A stretch of DNA of 64,000 nt, taken from Ifrita kowaldi (taxonomy: Eukaryota > Chordata > Aves > Passeriformes > Cinclosomatidae). Location: the NCBI GenBank assembly GCA_013398055.1, contig VZRS01008238.1:124155-188154 (forward strand). Direction: 5' to 3'. The notes under the pieces were generated by a model. That model was not told the origin of the DNA. It saw nothing but the letters and a program-made list of their open reading frames with translations, and ran no database searches. Position numbers and translations under genes: made by a program. Numbering within the stretch: position 1 is the first letter of the stretch; every line of letters begins with the position of its first letter. Positions 1 through 12,799 of this stretch are shown here, one piece after another.

Positions 1-2525
1 ATTGGGATGCTCAGTCTGGAAACTTATTTATCAGAGACACATTGCTAAAACAAAATCTGAGAGAAGGTCTGATGATTTCAACATTGGATTAAATCAACCA
101 TTAGCTCCTAAAGAAGTGGAAAGGCAAACTCTGTCTCAGTCAAATACATGAAAGCATATTGCCATATTGTTCCGCAATGGATTTGTGATTTATTATACTC
201 TTTCTTTTTGGAGTTGAGAGAAAGAAGGTTTTAGTTCACACTGACTTAAAGCCCTAGAGTTGAAAATGTTAATGAACATGCACACAAGTTTTGCTTACAA
301 AGTTGTGTTGTGTTAGGTGGTTTGAAATTAAATTGAATCTCTACCCAGATTAATATGGTAAAAGTGAGCTTGCTCAAAACATAACACAGAGTCATTTAAT
401 TCATAACAAAGGGTTCACATTAGCTCTGGCTGGTTTTTGTCTTCTTTGAAAAAAAATGCAGTTTTAGCAATATTGAAGTGCTTTCTAAATTCACTGTAGC
501 TTTGCCAAATTGTCTGGAACAAAACCATGATGTTGAAAATGTTGTAATGTTTTATTTCATCATTTTAAAACCAGAATGCTTGAAATATAAATGACTGTTT
601 GTTTTGAAATTTCCTTTAATACACTTAAAAAGTAAAGATGCTTCAAAAAATTTCTTAAATTTGGAAGTATTTGTTCGAACTGAAAAACTTTTTGATTCTG
701 CAAAACTGTTGGCGAAACTGGTTTTTTTCAGAGAGATTTAATTCCTCTGGCCTTAATGAGAATTGAATTCTCCATTTAGAGCATAAAAGGTGTGTTTCTT
801 GCTAGCATTAGTATAAAAAGCCCTAATAAAGATAAGCCGTTTCCTAGGAACAATTGTCAGCAAGTCCAAATAAAGACAATGTAAGACCCTGGGATTCATC
901 TTGACCTGCAATTCTACATGAAAACTATCCTCCATGGGATTTTAACTTACATCTTTTATAGCTGTCTTTTCCTTCACAAGGACTAGGCTACATGAAATGA
1001 ATTTTTTGTTTTGTTTTATTTTAAAGAGCTGGATTAAATTCAAAAATTCATCTTTAAATCCAGATTTTGAATCTTTAAAGGTAGAGGTAGATATTATTCC
1101 CATTAACTAAAACCTTCCCTGCTTATTCAAGCCCCATTTTTCTCCCCCTGCTCTTCCAGTATAAGATTACCAACAGTTTTATAAGCCCCGGTTTCCTCCT
1201 CTTCTGTATCATGCTGTGCTTTTCCTCTTCATTTACTGCATGGCAGCATTTCTTTTGCTATGTAGGGCGTGTCTTCATCTCCCTCCCCATCTTTGTCCTC
1301 CATTTGGGATGCTATTGAACCTAATAATGCCGCTCTATAAGCACGATAAGATGCATATCTTAGTAGAGCACTCTTACTTTCAGGTAATGGAATCTCTTAA
1401 TTTTTCTTTCATCTTTCCACAGAAATGAAAATGTATTGATGAGGCATTCTCGTAGTCTGCCCATCTTGTGCTTATACCACCAACATGTCAGATTAACCAT
1501 AGTAGGATTGACAACTATAAATCTGTTATCTGTTCTATAAAGGGAGGGAATGGGACTGAAAACTTGGAAAAAGAGATCAAGGCTGGGCAAGGTTCTGAAG
1601 ATTACAGTTGTGAAAATGTCTGAGGAATATAAAGACCAGGGCTGTATTTACAATCTCAGCAAAAAGAAGAGGCATTCAGCCAGATCTTTGGCTGATGTAA
1701 ATCTGCACAATGTACAAAAATCATTAACACAGGGAAGGAGCCGGCCAGGTGCCTTCTGCTTGAGGCATAATATTCATGATTTAGCAATCTGTGCTCTGAG
1801 TGATGGATCTGGGCTGATATTCACCAGGTGAGAATCCAAGCCCTCATCTTAAAATCAAGATGGCTATTGCATACCTTAAGTAAATTCTGTGCAGTTGTTG
1901 CTTGGAAAAAAACCCCAACCAGTTATTGTTTGTTATTATTTCACTTTTGCCTCGAATTGAAGTGTATAAATCTGCCTGCTTTCCCTGGCCTCTGCTTTCA
2001 GAAAGCTCCCTGTAGTAGTTATCTATTGCCTTCTTGAATTGCTGTTTGATATTTTATTGGCCACCCAGAAGGGTAATAGAGCAAACAACATGCTGATGTT
2101 AAAACACAGCTCGGGAAGAACGTTTTGGTGTGTGTATTTGTCTGGGGGTGCACATGTGTGCTTGTTTACAGGAAAACCTTTACAGGGAGAATATTAAGCA
2201 CAACTGGACCTGAAAAGTTTCACTATTTTCCTCCACAGTCTGTATTCATCTTAAATTAGACCAAAGCAAAAATCCCCTTCTTGGAAAAAGGCTGCTAAAA
2301 TTTCATTTCAGAACCTCAAATCCTTGTATTTTCAAAAAGCCCAGTGTCCCTATGTCTTTCAGACATTCAGCAAAAAGTGACACTAATGTCACCTGGACTG
2401 AGCAGCATCAGGTTCCAGCCTGGATCCTACCTGTGACCAGTTCTGAATCCTGTTTGGCAGCAGAGCTGGAAGAAAAACTGACTCCAGGTGAAGTTCTTAG
2501 CATTTCTTGGGTCTTGGAGCTGTTT
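1..2525. other. AT-rich intergenic DNA, no gene seen
   Basis: No open frame here exceeds about 93 codons, and none shows a recognisable domain. The sequence is AT-rich, with short poly-T and poly-A tracts and a 9-bp direct repeat (ATCTTTAAA at 1050-1058 and 1071-1079). I see no repeat family I can name and no promoter with CpG content. Confidence 0.7.
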
Positions 2526-2541
2526 AAAAAAAAAAAAAAAA
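2526..2541. repeat. A16 tract
   Basis: A run of 16 A is followed by an A/T-rich tail. The 170 bases upstream are less AT-rich than the surroundings, so I considered a retroposon tail. No polyadenylation signal or target-site duplication is visible, so it is recorded only as a homopolymer. Confidence 0.8.
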
Positions 2542-5500
2542 TTAATTAAAAAAATTCTGCTGGTGACCAGGGCATGGACCCTGAGAAAGATTCTGCCTTG
2601 GTTGGGACAATATTTCTTTGGACCTAACAGGCACTGTGAACTTCACAATTTCAATTAAATGTCACCATTACTGCTGTAACTGTGTGTCATCAGATGGTTT
2701 CTGACCAGCCTTTCTTACAGCCAAACTCCACATCTGACAAGCTCTGGCTGCTTTTCACAGCACATTTTAAGTTTCTTTGCCCTTACAAAGACATATGGCA
2801 TCATCCTCAAATATTCTTAGAAATATTTCCAACAAAACATCATAGTCTACCAATGGTTTAATTCTCACTCAAATTTGTATAAAACTTCACTTGTCAAAAA
2901 ACCTCCACAAATTTTAGCATATGTAGTCAAGTGTTAACTGTGCATAGGAGGCATATGAAAGCATTCTGGTTTAATTTGAAATTTGCTCTGTTCAGGATCA
3001 TCCGGACTTTAAAATCTGGGATCACTTTGGGTGTTCCTCAGCTGAACCAGAGCCATGGGGAGCACAAAATAGTAGAGGCTGCTAATATAGAGCTTGTGAA
3101 TATTCAGTGCACTTTAGCCTATGTCACTGGATTTAAAGGCAGTTTGTAAATCAACTTCCCATTCTGTGACTTCCATTGCTGAGTCCAGAAGTTTAGTCCG
3201 GGCAAAACTTCCAAAAATAACAGATACCAGTGACTTATTCTCGATATTTCAATGCTAAATAAGAGATCAGAATTAAATCTAAATGGTTTAAAAATTTTTG
3301 CAGCGTATCTCAATGTACGGGCTGTGAATGAATGAGAGCAAGGGAGGCAAAATCAGACGTTCAATGTATCAAATGTAATAAATCCTCTGAGGCTAATCAG
3401 CCTGCCTTCCCCCACTAACCTCAGCCCCATGCTATGCCAAATAGTGAAAGCAGATGTCTCATGAACAGGTAAAAAACAATCTGAACTCCCATTCCCCACA
3501 ACTGAAACAAATTTGGGGGTTTGGGGTTTTGATTTGGGAAGTTTCCAAACTGAACTGCGTGAGACATTTCATCCAAAGCCCTTCAAAGAAACAGCCCAAA
3601 AAGAGGAATTCAATTTAGCTGGCACAAGGAGAGAAGATCTATTGTAATATGGAAGAAATTCAAATGCTATAGGAGAGCCAAATGACATTTCAAATTGCCG
3701 TGATTTATCTTGCCTTGCTTACCTATATTTCTTCAAAATAGCAAGCTAACAAACCCAGTTATAATGCTTAATACACAGAAATCCTCCCGTTTCCTTGTCT
3801 CTTTTACCCTCTAATTTTCTTTAAGGAATTGCAACCAAAAATGCTCCATCTTTGGTCTTAGAAAACAAAGTCTTTCCTCTGGAGTATGCTACGATCTTCG
3901 CATTATTACTCTTGGCATCAATATGTGCATGAAGAACGTATTTCTAAGGTGCTTCACTACTCGAGAGAATGTAAATGAAATAAGAAAGATATTATATTGG
4001 AAGAGCTGAAGCAAGAGTTCTTCAGGTCGATATGTGTGTACTGCAGGTTTATTTTCCTGACTAAATACTCAGGAGCTTACTGGTGTGATTTACATCCATC
4101 ACAGAGAATGGCTGGGGTAACACACCATCATTCCTTGTGCTCTGACCTGCAGCCTGGTTAGCTGGTTAGAGAGAAGCCAAATTCTGCCGGCAGGAGCTGA
4201 CACTATCAATAGCCTTGTGCCTGCTTATACAGGCAGTGAAACAGGAGTTGTACTTTCTGTGCATCCCTTAGCAGCCTCTACTCTCCAAACCAGAGCTTGG
4301 TGCTGTGCTTGGCTCCCTTCCTGGCTCTACACACGTGTGGGCGACCCCTTTTCCCCCGTGCAGACCAAGAGCAACATGTGTGTAAACTGGTGCTTGTGTC
4401 TCTCTTCTGGGAGTAGCTGGAAGAGCAAAATTACCTGGCGAGGCCACTTTTCTCTGTCTGAATTTTTCATCTCCTAAAGGCACTTTTGGATCACAATAAT
4501 GCTTCCAGGTAAATAATGTATTAAACATGAGAGCAATGTGGCTGGACAAAGCTCAGGGTGATGATTGTGACATTTCCAGCCCTTCCCAGGACTCTGGAGC
4601 CTCAACACAATATTAATAGGGTTTTGCAATGACATGTTGGAGGTTTTTTCAGAAAATGGCTGAGGAGGATGCCTTTTTTTCCTTCCTTTTTCTTCTAATA
4701 CTTGTGCCACTGAAACAGCCCTCATTGCTAGAGCTGGTCTCATGCCTGCATCTGTACAATTGTCTCTACAATGCCTTCTGTTGTTTGGGGAGCTGCGGGG
4801 GAGATAACTAGCAGGAAAGGAATCTGCTCTCAGTGGGTCTTTGTGAGAGTTTTGATGCAACCTTTAGCTAATTAGTTTCATTTAATATAAATTCTCATGG
4901 CTGAAGTTCTCAAGAGACAGAAGGACTGTTCTGTGAAAGGAAGAACTCTTATCCTTAGCAATACTTTTGTATGCACTACCTTCTTGGGGAAAAGGGGTAA
5001 GAGGTAGGCTTTTGAAAAGCCACTATTGCCAGAATACCGTTAGAGGAGTCACTCCTGTGTGATATAATAAAGTAGTTTCTAAAACATGTACCCATAAAAT
5101 TCTCATTGATTTGCAGGACAAAATTAAATTACCCAAACAGCTGTAGCGACTCCACCTAGTTAAACTGATGCTGCATTGTAGTAAACTTTCAAAGTCTTAA
5201 TGAGCATAACATCACTATGAAATGTTTCTGTGTCTTTCATGGCTTCCCTTGACCACAGCCCTTGCAGTCAAGAAATGGATCCCAAAATGGAGGCAAGACT
5301 TGATCTGAGCCTCTGAGTAGTCTGCCACAGTCACAGAGAGCTCAGCAGTGTTTCTGCAGGTGTCTCTGCTGCTCAGCCTGGGATCCTCTGCGTCAGGATT
5401 CAGGCCAGCCCTGCAAGGACATGTTTATGTAGTATAGGTAAAGGGAAAACAGAGAACCACATTCCTGTCTGATGCTCAGAATATAAATCTGTCAGAGGAG

Positions 5501-8459
5501 CCTTCGGAAGAGATTTTGGCCGGGGAGTAATGAAGTGAAGGAACTGTAGGTGAGTACAGATGACTTAGTAAACTAACATAATGGCTGATTCGGGAATTAG
5601 CAGCACCAGGGAAATTTGGAGTGAAACATACCCTGAACTTTCTCTGTGACTGTGCCACTCAAGTTCACTGAACATGAGCATTTCCTAAGAATTAATGGAG
5701 ATACTGTAGAGAAAATCAAGTCTTGCTTTTTGACATTTTTTCCATCACTTGCAAAACTCCTTCCCTTTTGCTTCCCCCTGGCTTTAAGTGAACTGAGAGT
5801 TGTGCTGGCTGAGAGTTTGCACAGTGCCCCAAATGCCACTGTGATGGGGTGGGAAAGGGCTGAAAAACCAGCCAGCCTTTTTCTATTGGAATTCAGTCTT
5901 AAAGGGCAAGCAATGCTCAACAAAACCTGTATCAGCTTGGAAAGCCAAAGCTTAAAACTCAGGAACAGGTTCTTTTTCTACTGCGAGTTCCCCATTCCAG
6001 AGAAGATCTGCGATTTAATTGATTTAAAGTAAAGCTGGATTTATTTAGCTAAAAAGCAACCTGATTTGTTTCTGGTTGAGATGATAACCTTTATGACCTT
6101 AAAATAAACTGAAACAGAGATTGCAAAAATGTCATTCTGCTTCATAAAGCCTGAGCATCCTAGGCTCATACACAGAGCCAGCACAGAAGAAAATAGAATA
6201 TTTTGTAATGCATTGCTCAAAGATTTTCAAATTATCAAACACAATCAAAAAATGAACAATGTCATTCTGAGAAATAACAGTGATAGAATTTTCTTTTTGA
6301 GTGTCTGTTTATTCCTCTTCTTTCCCGCCACTTTTTTTTCATCTCATCTCCATGTCTTTTCATTCCTCTTTCCCTGCATTTTCACTCATTTCCTTAATCC
6401 TATGCCCACTGAGTCCCTCTGTTCATTTTCCTGCTCCTTTACTCTTATTAATTCTCCCCACCCAACTGTTGCCTGGGTTAACTATTCTGGTTAAGCAATA
6501 GGATTGGAAAAGCCAGCACTTATTTTGAGAAGACCTTATGGGGAAAGAGGATTCATACTGCAATCTCAGGTGAGGGTCTAAACATTTCCCAAATTCTCTG
6601 ACCCCTAAATATGAATATCATTTGACTTTGAATAATGAGCTATTCGTTCATCTCTATATAAAACTTCATGTATCCTGACAGTTCCCTATTGCCTTCCTGT
6701 CTGAAGTGGCTCAGGAGTATAAATTATTCTAGCTAAGGTTGGCAGTAATTTATGCTCAATAAATTGACTATAGATCTGCTTGTTTCAGTAGGTAGCATGG
6801 GAAGAACTTATACATTTTGCTAAATTCCCTCATTTGTTCTCGGACAGACTACTCACTGTCCTGGGGCTGATCATGAGTCCCAAACCTCTGTGATAGGCAG
6901 CCACTCTTATGCCTTCAGTGAAACTACTCCTGTGAGCAGCAAGTTACTGGTGTAAGAAAGAGGCCACAAGGCTGACCACTGGAAAGTCACTGGTACAACA
7001 ACATGGAAACTGGAGGTCATATTTTGCAATATATGTAAAGGGCAACCGATGAAACAGCAAAGGCTGCTGTTAAAAAAATCCCCCTTGCTTTAACTGGCAG
7101 AAATTTATTGTTTCTTTTTAGGCTGATTTTTCCCACAAGAGCATGAAACAGCCTATATAGTCTTTTGTTTTCTTTTTTTTTCCTTTTAATTTTTTTTTTT
7201 AATGTAAGATGGACTAGTTCCTTTGTAGGACTTCTGCAGAAAAAGGTGATACAATCCTTTTGTCCAAGATGTAAAAAGCAGAAAGTAATTCATCACCTTT
7301 CAAGTACAATTTATTATGGGTCAGAGAGAAAGGTTTCACTCATGATCATTAGGTTTCAGCAGTGCAGATGCTGGACATGATGAACCAATGATGCTTATCA
7401 GGTGTGATAATCAAAACAGATTTTCTTTTGTATCTGCTGTCTTAGAGGTTTCGGACACTGACTATGATTTCATAAGTACAGATATCGTCCTTTATTGTTC
7501 TGTGTGAAATTGTCACCTGATATTTTAAATCAGAGTGATGGAAACGAATACCATGCCTGAAATTTGTTGCAAGTTATCTTCCTTCCCGGGTCCCGTGGGA
7601 GAAGCGAGGGCAGATCATCGTACCTGGCACAGGCACAGACACTGCTCTTCTCTGTCCACGAGTGCCTAGAGCTGCAGCAAAGCAGTGGATGGGGCAGGCA
7701 CACGCATTCCATGGCCCACGTGTGGTCAGGCTGCTGACCTGGCATTAAATGTATGCACGGAAACTTAGGCCAGATCCTGCTGTGAACACTGCCCAGGCAG
7801 ATCCCTGCGCAGCCTCACTGTAGACAAAAGTCTTTGTGTGGCTGCAGGCATCTGTCTGCAAGTGAAAATCTGACTTGGGGTAATCAACATAATCAAAGGG
7901 CCAACATTGCACTGCGGTGCTATTCTGGCTCCATGGAGTCACTGTAAATGTGTCTGATGAATTCAGGGAATTCACGGGGCCACCTCTTCCATCAGTCCAG
8001 CTACCCACGTAATTCAGCTTTTCTTTGCAGTTTTATCGAGTTTGCTATCAGCATTGCATCTGAGTGCCTCACTCCTTACAGCTTCCCAGCGCTGTGAGGT
8101 GATCACACACTGAGAGAAATGGGAAAACAAAATACACACTGAGGGGGTTTGCTGACAATGTGCTTTCAATGCTTGTCAGTTGTATAAACTGAGCTCTGGG
8201 TACCTCACCCAGCCCAGATCACTGTGGGCCAGAGGCAGAAACAGATTCTCTGACACCTAAGAGACAAACTCTACAGATTGGTATTGAAACCCCAGAGTAT
8301 CCCTGAAGGCAAACTTTGCTGCACTAGACACTTCTCTGCATCTGTATCGCTAAGGGTGTCAAAAATTTTCCAGTGAGGATTGAGCTTAAATATCTATACA
8401 TATATATTAGAAAGACACAAGTATATTTACATGTGGACCCATATCCATATATTCTTATT
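2542..8459. other. Intergenic DNA with a pyrimidine-rich tract
   Basis: No gene was found. The only compositional structure is a pyrimidine-rich stretch at about 6300-6470 and mixed T tracts at about 7165-7200. Slightly GC-richer pockets lie at about 4130-4480 and 7540-7760. Open frames of up to 128 codons around 4474-4860 and 5646-6032 are opposed by frames on the other strand and match nothing I recognise. Confidence 0.65.
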
Positions 8460-8473
8460 AAAAAAAAAAAAAA
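8460..8473. repeat. A14 tract
   Basis: A simple homopolymer of 14 A follows a short TA-rich run (about 8390-8460). No retroposon body is recognisable upstream. Confidence 0.8.
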
Positions 8474-8615
8474 TCTGTATTTCACAAAGCTGCCTGTGGT
8501 TGCAATAACTGAGGATTCATGAGTCGTGTTCTAAATGTTGGTGTAATCCTTATGGTCTTATGGGAAATCAAATCATTTGTGACTGCAAAGCCTGATAGGA
8601 CAAGAAAAATATTAG

Positions 8616-8643
8616 TCTCCTCTCCTCTCCTCTCCTCTCCTCC
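8616..8643 (+). repeat. (TCTCC)5 microsatellite, copy 1
   Basis: Five perfect TCTCC units are followed by a partial TCC. The strand is purine/pyrimidine asymmetric. The same pentamer array with the same number of units recurs about 220 bases downstream, while the flanks of the two arrays differ. Confidence 0.95.
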
Positions 8644-8860
8644 AGTGCCACCAGGACTCACCCATGGGCTGGATGGCGGCGGAGGAGTTGACATTTGGAG
8701 CAGACGGATCTGTCACACCTCCTTGCCCATCCAGTAAGGACTGCACAGCCAGCACTGTCTGATTATCCATTCCTGAAAGGAGACACAAGCATGGATGGTA
8801 AACTGAGCACAGCCAAACAGGGAGTGTTTGGGCACTGGGAGCTCACTCCTGAGCCACTCT
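8644..8860. other. Spacer between twin pentamer arrays
   Basis: This 217-base unique segment is somewhat GC-rich near 8670-8710. A GTAAGG splice-donor-like hexamer follows CCATCCA near 8730, but no acceptor or conserved coding frame accompanies it. I do not call an exon. Confidence 0.5.
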
Positions 8861-8861
8861 N
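8861..8861. other. Unresolved base (N)
   Basis: This is the only ambiguous base in the window. It sits immediately before the second pentamer array, so the repeat boundary or length there may be uncertain in the assembly. Confidence 0.98.
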
Positions 8862-8890
8862 TCTCCTCTCCTCTCCTCTCCTCTCCTCTC
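8862..8890 (+). repeat. (TCTCC)5 microsatellite, copy 2
   Basis: Five perfect TCTCC units (8862-8886) run into a T/C-rich tail up to about 8910. It is in the same orientation and has the same unit count as the array at 8616. Confidence 0.95.
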
Positions 8891-10913
8891 TTCTTTTTCT
8901 CTCTTAATTTTCTTTGTAAACTTCTGAGTCCAAATGACACTTCTTTTTCTCTCTTTTAAAGGACGTGTTATGTGTTACAGATTGTGTTTTCCATCTGGAA
9001 TTGCATGTGGGCAGTAAGTGGGGTTATCTGTAAGTTTGACAATGTTAGACTCTAATAGACGGATGTGAGTATTTCAAGGGGATAAAAATACATCCCATGT
9101 CTTTCCAACCACTTTACAGTGATTGTTGCTCTTTTTATGAGTAAGATAGTTAAATGAATTATTTTCCCCATTTTCTCCTTTACATGAGTAACTCAGACAT
9201 CAGTGAAGATGTGCTCTGTGGTGCCAGGTTAATGGTCAGCTTTTGCTGCCACAATGTCAGAACTTTCATTTTCTGCAACCAAAAAAATAACATCAGAATA
9301 AGGAAAATATCTCTGCTTCCACTGTCCCCCTATCTCTCCATCAAAGAAAAGAAAAATTCTGTTGGATTAAATATATTTAAGTCACTTGAACAGTCCAGAA
9401 TTAGGTGTCCTCCTTTGCTCCTCACACAAATAAGTGAAGATAAGTAAAGGTCTGCTCACCATTTCAAGTAGGAATGAATTTAATCTGGACATCAACTATG
9501 GCTGTAGCTCAGCTTTGGGCTTTGCTGCTGGATTCCCAAGCAGCTGTCAGGAAGCTGCTGCAGGGATCCATGCAGGGAAGTTCAGTTTCCAGCCAACCAG
9601 TTCATGGGCTCTACATTCATTATAACTCAGCTCTTGGGAGTATTTCTAAGTGCATAAGATTTGCCAGATCTGGAGTTTGTAGGGCCTAAATTCAATGTCT
9701 TCTCTAAGAGCTAATCCCATATGTGGTGAGATACCCTTGTGCAGACAGTGCTGATTCACACAGTGTCACCTGCCCACTGAGCCATGCCAGAAGGGCTCAC
9801 TTTACTCCCTAGATTATCTTCACTCATATTTTTTACACAGTAGTTCAAAGTCAGTGATTCTTTGACATTTCCTCTTGATCATTATCTTTTTTGTGTGCCT
9901 TTAATTGTAAAACAAGCATCAACACGCTTTGGCTGGTTTGGTTTTGGTTTGGTTTTTTTTTCCAAATAGTTGGTCAGTGACTGGTATAAAGTATCATCAA
10001 AATCCCTTCAGTGAACAGACAGTGAGACTGAGGAAATATTTCGTCAGGAAAAGGGGGAAGGGAAGAAGAAAGATAAGTTGCTGTCCTTCAAACTCTATAT
10101 CAGATAAGGATGTTTCCTAAGGAAAAAAAAAGCCTAAATTGTAACAGGAGCAGAAGTATTATACATTTAATTGCAGCAGCTACTGGTCTTTCATGATGAG
10201 AACCTCTAATCAAGGGCTTTGATTATAAGGGACACAGATGAGATAAATGTCTTATTCAACATTTCGAAAAGAAAAACTCCTCAACCTGGTCTTTTAATAA
10301 CACATTAGGTACTGCCAGCTACAACTGTGTTGTGAATCAAGCCGACTTTTCAATGAGGCTATCTTTTACTTTGTTTACCTAATAGGTGATATAGTGTCCA
10401 ATCTATGGAAAAACTGCTTCATCCAGACACTGGCCCAGGAAAATACTAAAGCAAACAGCAAATGAGACATGCACTGAATGCATTGCTGAAGTTGATCCAC
10501 CAAGCTGGGGCCCTATTCCTTCAGTGGAAAAATTCCCTTGAGCCACAACACAAGGGTATTTCCTAACTCTTAACAGTAAGCAAGTTTTTTTTTGCCTTCT
10601 TCCAGTTTCCTTTCTTTTCTCATTAGTTTTACCTCTTTTTAAAATGAAGATTTTATTCTGTAACTTCACACAACATGTAAATGGTGTCATTCTAGCCGTA
10701 TATGTGTCTATTCACATGAACGAAGTTGTGGAAGTTGTTAAAAATTGATGGTATTCTCACAGAAATTTACATTCAGTAAGACCATAAAAAATTTGTGACA
10801 CTTCTAGTAGAAGGGTTCTCCACCCGTGGCTACTGTCCATATGTGGTATTGTAAAATGTTGCAAAATAGAGTTCTCTTTCAATGGTTTGATGGCTTTTTG
10901 TTTTTTGGTTTTG
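8891..10913. other. AT-rich intergenic DNA
   Basis: No gene or nameable mobile element was found. A GGTTT/GTTTT-type low-complexity run lies at about 9938-9962. A short frame around 9434-9689 is open in two overlapping phases, which argues against real coding constraint. Confidence 0.6.
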
Positions 10914-10928
10914 TTTTTTTTTTTTTTT
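10914..10928. repeat. T15 tract
   Basis: An uninterrupted run of 15 T lies in a wider T/G low-complexity stretch starting at about 10892. If read as the A tail of a minus-strand retroposon, no body is recognisable on the right side. Confidence 0.85.
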
Positions 10929-11530
10929 GGTGATGTTTGGGAATTTTTAGAAAGAGGCAACACCAAATACATATTTGAGAACAAATCAAAACAAAGTTGG
11001 AGTCCGTAACTACTCTACAAGATCTCTTTAAAAAGTAAACCATGAAAAAACCTCTAAACCGTGATCAGTCTAATGATCTAAACTTTATATTAAAGAGTGG
11101 TTATTCGTCTGTCATCTGTTTTGTGATCCTTATTCATGCCTACACACGAAGCCCTCGATCCCATCCACTTTCTCTGCCAACCAGCTGCAACTGGACGAGT
11201 TTGGCCTTTTGTCAGAGCTTTTTTCAACTTCATTTTCTTTAACTGAAATCCGCATGGGCAGTTTTGGGATCCTCAGCCCAGGCACTGAGTAGCTCATTCT
11301 GCCTCCTGACGACCAGGCTTCTATTGCTGTATGTTTTGTGCCCAAGTGCTGAAAGGGGCTTGTGCCTAAGTGGTGAGAGAAATGTGCTGGAGCCTGAATA
11401 AAACCCAGCCTCTTGCTGTCAGCTCGGCACGAGGTAAACACTGGAAATTCTGAACAGTAGAGCACAAGTGAAGCATTGCTTTACAGCTGTAAAGCTGACC
11501 TTAGGTCAGAAGATGAATTGCTTCCACTCG

Positions 11531-11580
11531 GGATCTGGTCCAGACTGAGTGAGTTCAATAGGACTCTTCCCAGTAGAAAT
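11531..11580. repeat. Possible ancient sauropsid repeat fragment
   Basis: The segment resembles a motif I recall as common in bird and reptile intergenic DNA: a 'ggatctggcccattgactt'-like core followed by a tract reading GGGACTCTTCCCA in consensus. Several substitutions separate this copy from that motif. The family name is not known to me and the call is weak. Confidence 0.28.
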
Positions 11581-12501
11581 TAATTCTGGGCTTCCCTGAT
11601 TTCAGGAGGTGACTGCATGTTACCACACATCTCTTTTTTATGAATGAGAACACAGGATGGTTGTTGCTGATGCTTTTACTGACTTTTCCTGTCCATCTCT
11701 CAGAGATTGGAAGGGAGTTGTTGCTTAGACCCTTTAAGTTCCCAGAGTTAAACCCAGAGCTGGCGTTACTCTTTGGCTTTGCATGAATATGCAGCTGTAG
11801 TTAGTAACACACTGACTCAACAGATCCATTCAATACGAGCACTCATTTAAATTGGGCCATATCTACTGAATTTCCTGATAAAAATACGTTTTTACTACTG
11901 TACTTAGCATAGCACACCCCAGGTAATGGAGAGAGAGCGAGACTGTCTTCCATCACCAACAAAAGTCTGCTCCAGCTGCCCAGTCCCTGCTGCAGGTGAT
12001 GAAGTGTGAATCAGACAGGGTGCAGCTCAACTTTCACATGCAGGAATAGCTGGCAGCATTGCTGGATAGAAAAATAATCTTTTCACCATTAAAATACACC
12101 AATTTGATCTGGAGTCAAAGGTGCACCCTACAACGCCATTCTTCACAGAGTGGTCTTTTGGCAAAGAAGTGCACTCGAGCCCATTTCCTACTTCTTGATG
12201 GAAGAGCAATTACTCTACTGATCTGTTAATACTTTTTTCTGCCAGTTTGTTGATAATTCTAGGACAGTTACACTGACTTCTTTCTTTCTTCCCCTCTAGT
12301 TATCCATGGCAAAAAAACCTGAAACCCAATTTCTCAACACAGACCACCACTTGTTGATTTACCTGCATTAAACATTCAATGCTAACCTAAACTATAAAAA
12401 CAGTACTCCTACTATTTAACTTCAAGGGTGATTCCTTATTCAGTTGCAAAAAAAGAGGAGAAAATGAAAGAATCTCTTTGAAAGAAACATCTCAATAGAG
12501 T

Positions 12502-12548
12502 GAGCCAAATTCTGCTCTCAGTTCTGCAAAAACGTCAAATCTGGGTCT
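12502..12548. repeat. Possible ancient sauropsid repeat fragment
   Basis: The stretch beginning GAGCCAAATTCTGCTCTCAG closely resembles the start of a widespread amniote palindromic repeat that I remember but cannot name. The second half (AACGTCAAATCTGGGTC) is more decayed. It is recorded as a short fossil. Confidence 0.38.
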
Positions 12549-12750
12549 AGCAAAAAATAAATCAAGAACATGTTTAATTATTAGCACATGAACAATTCTT
12601 TTTGTCCTCACTGGAAGGGCTATATGATATAAAATATGCTTGTGGGAACACCAGTACTTCCATGCTCCAATTTAACTGCAAGCCTTTGTGTCTGGCTGGA
12701 AAGTCAGCACTTGAAAGACTAAAATTCAGAAAAGATGTTGAGCACCTAAG

Positions 12751-12799
12751 TCTTCCTGAAGAAAATGTCTTCCTGAAGAAAACATCTTCTTGGAGAAAG
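12751..12799 (+). repeat. Three-unit 17-bp tandem repeat
   Basis: Units start at 12751, 12768 and 12785. The first two differ only in the last two bases, and the third carries several substitutions. Each of the first two units contains TTCnnGAA, the inverted pentamer pair of a heat-shock element, spaced one unit apart. The tandem array is seen directly; any heat-shock-factor role is only a motif-level suggestion. Confidence 0.85.

Noticed and set aside
5597..6032. Opposed 108- and 128-codon frames
   Set aside because: They overlap on opposite strands and neither resembles a known protein.
8644..8740. Possible exon with a GTAAGG donor
   Set aside because: No acceptor, no conserved peptide, and adjacent microsatellite sequence.
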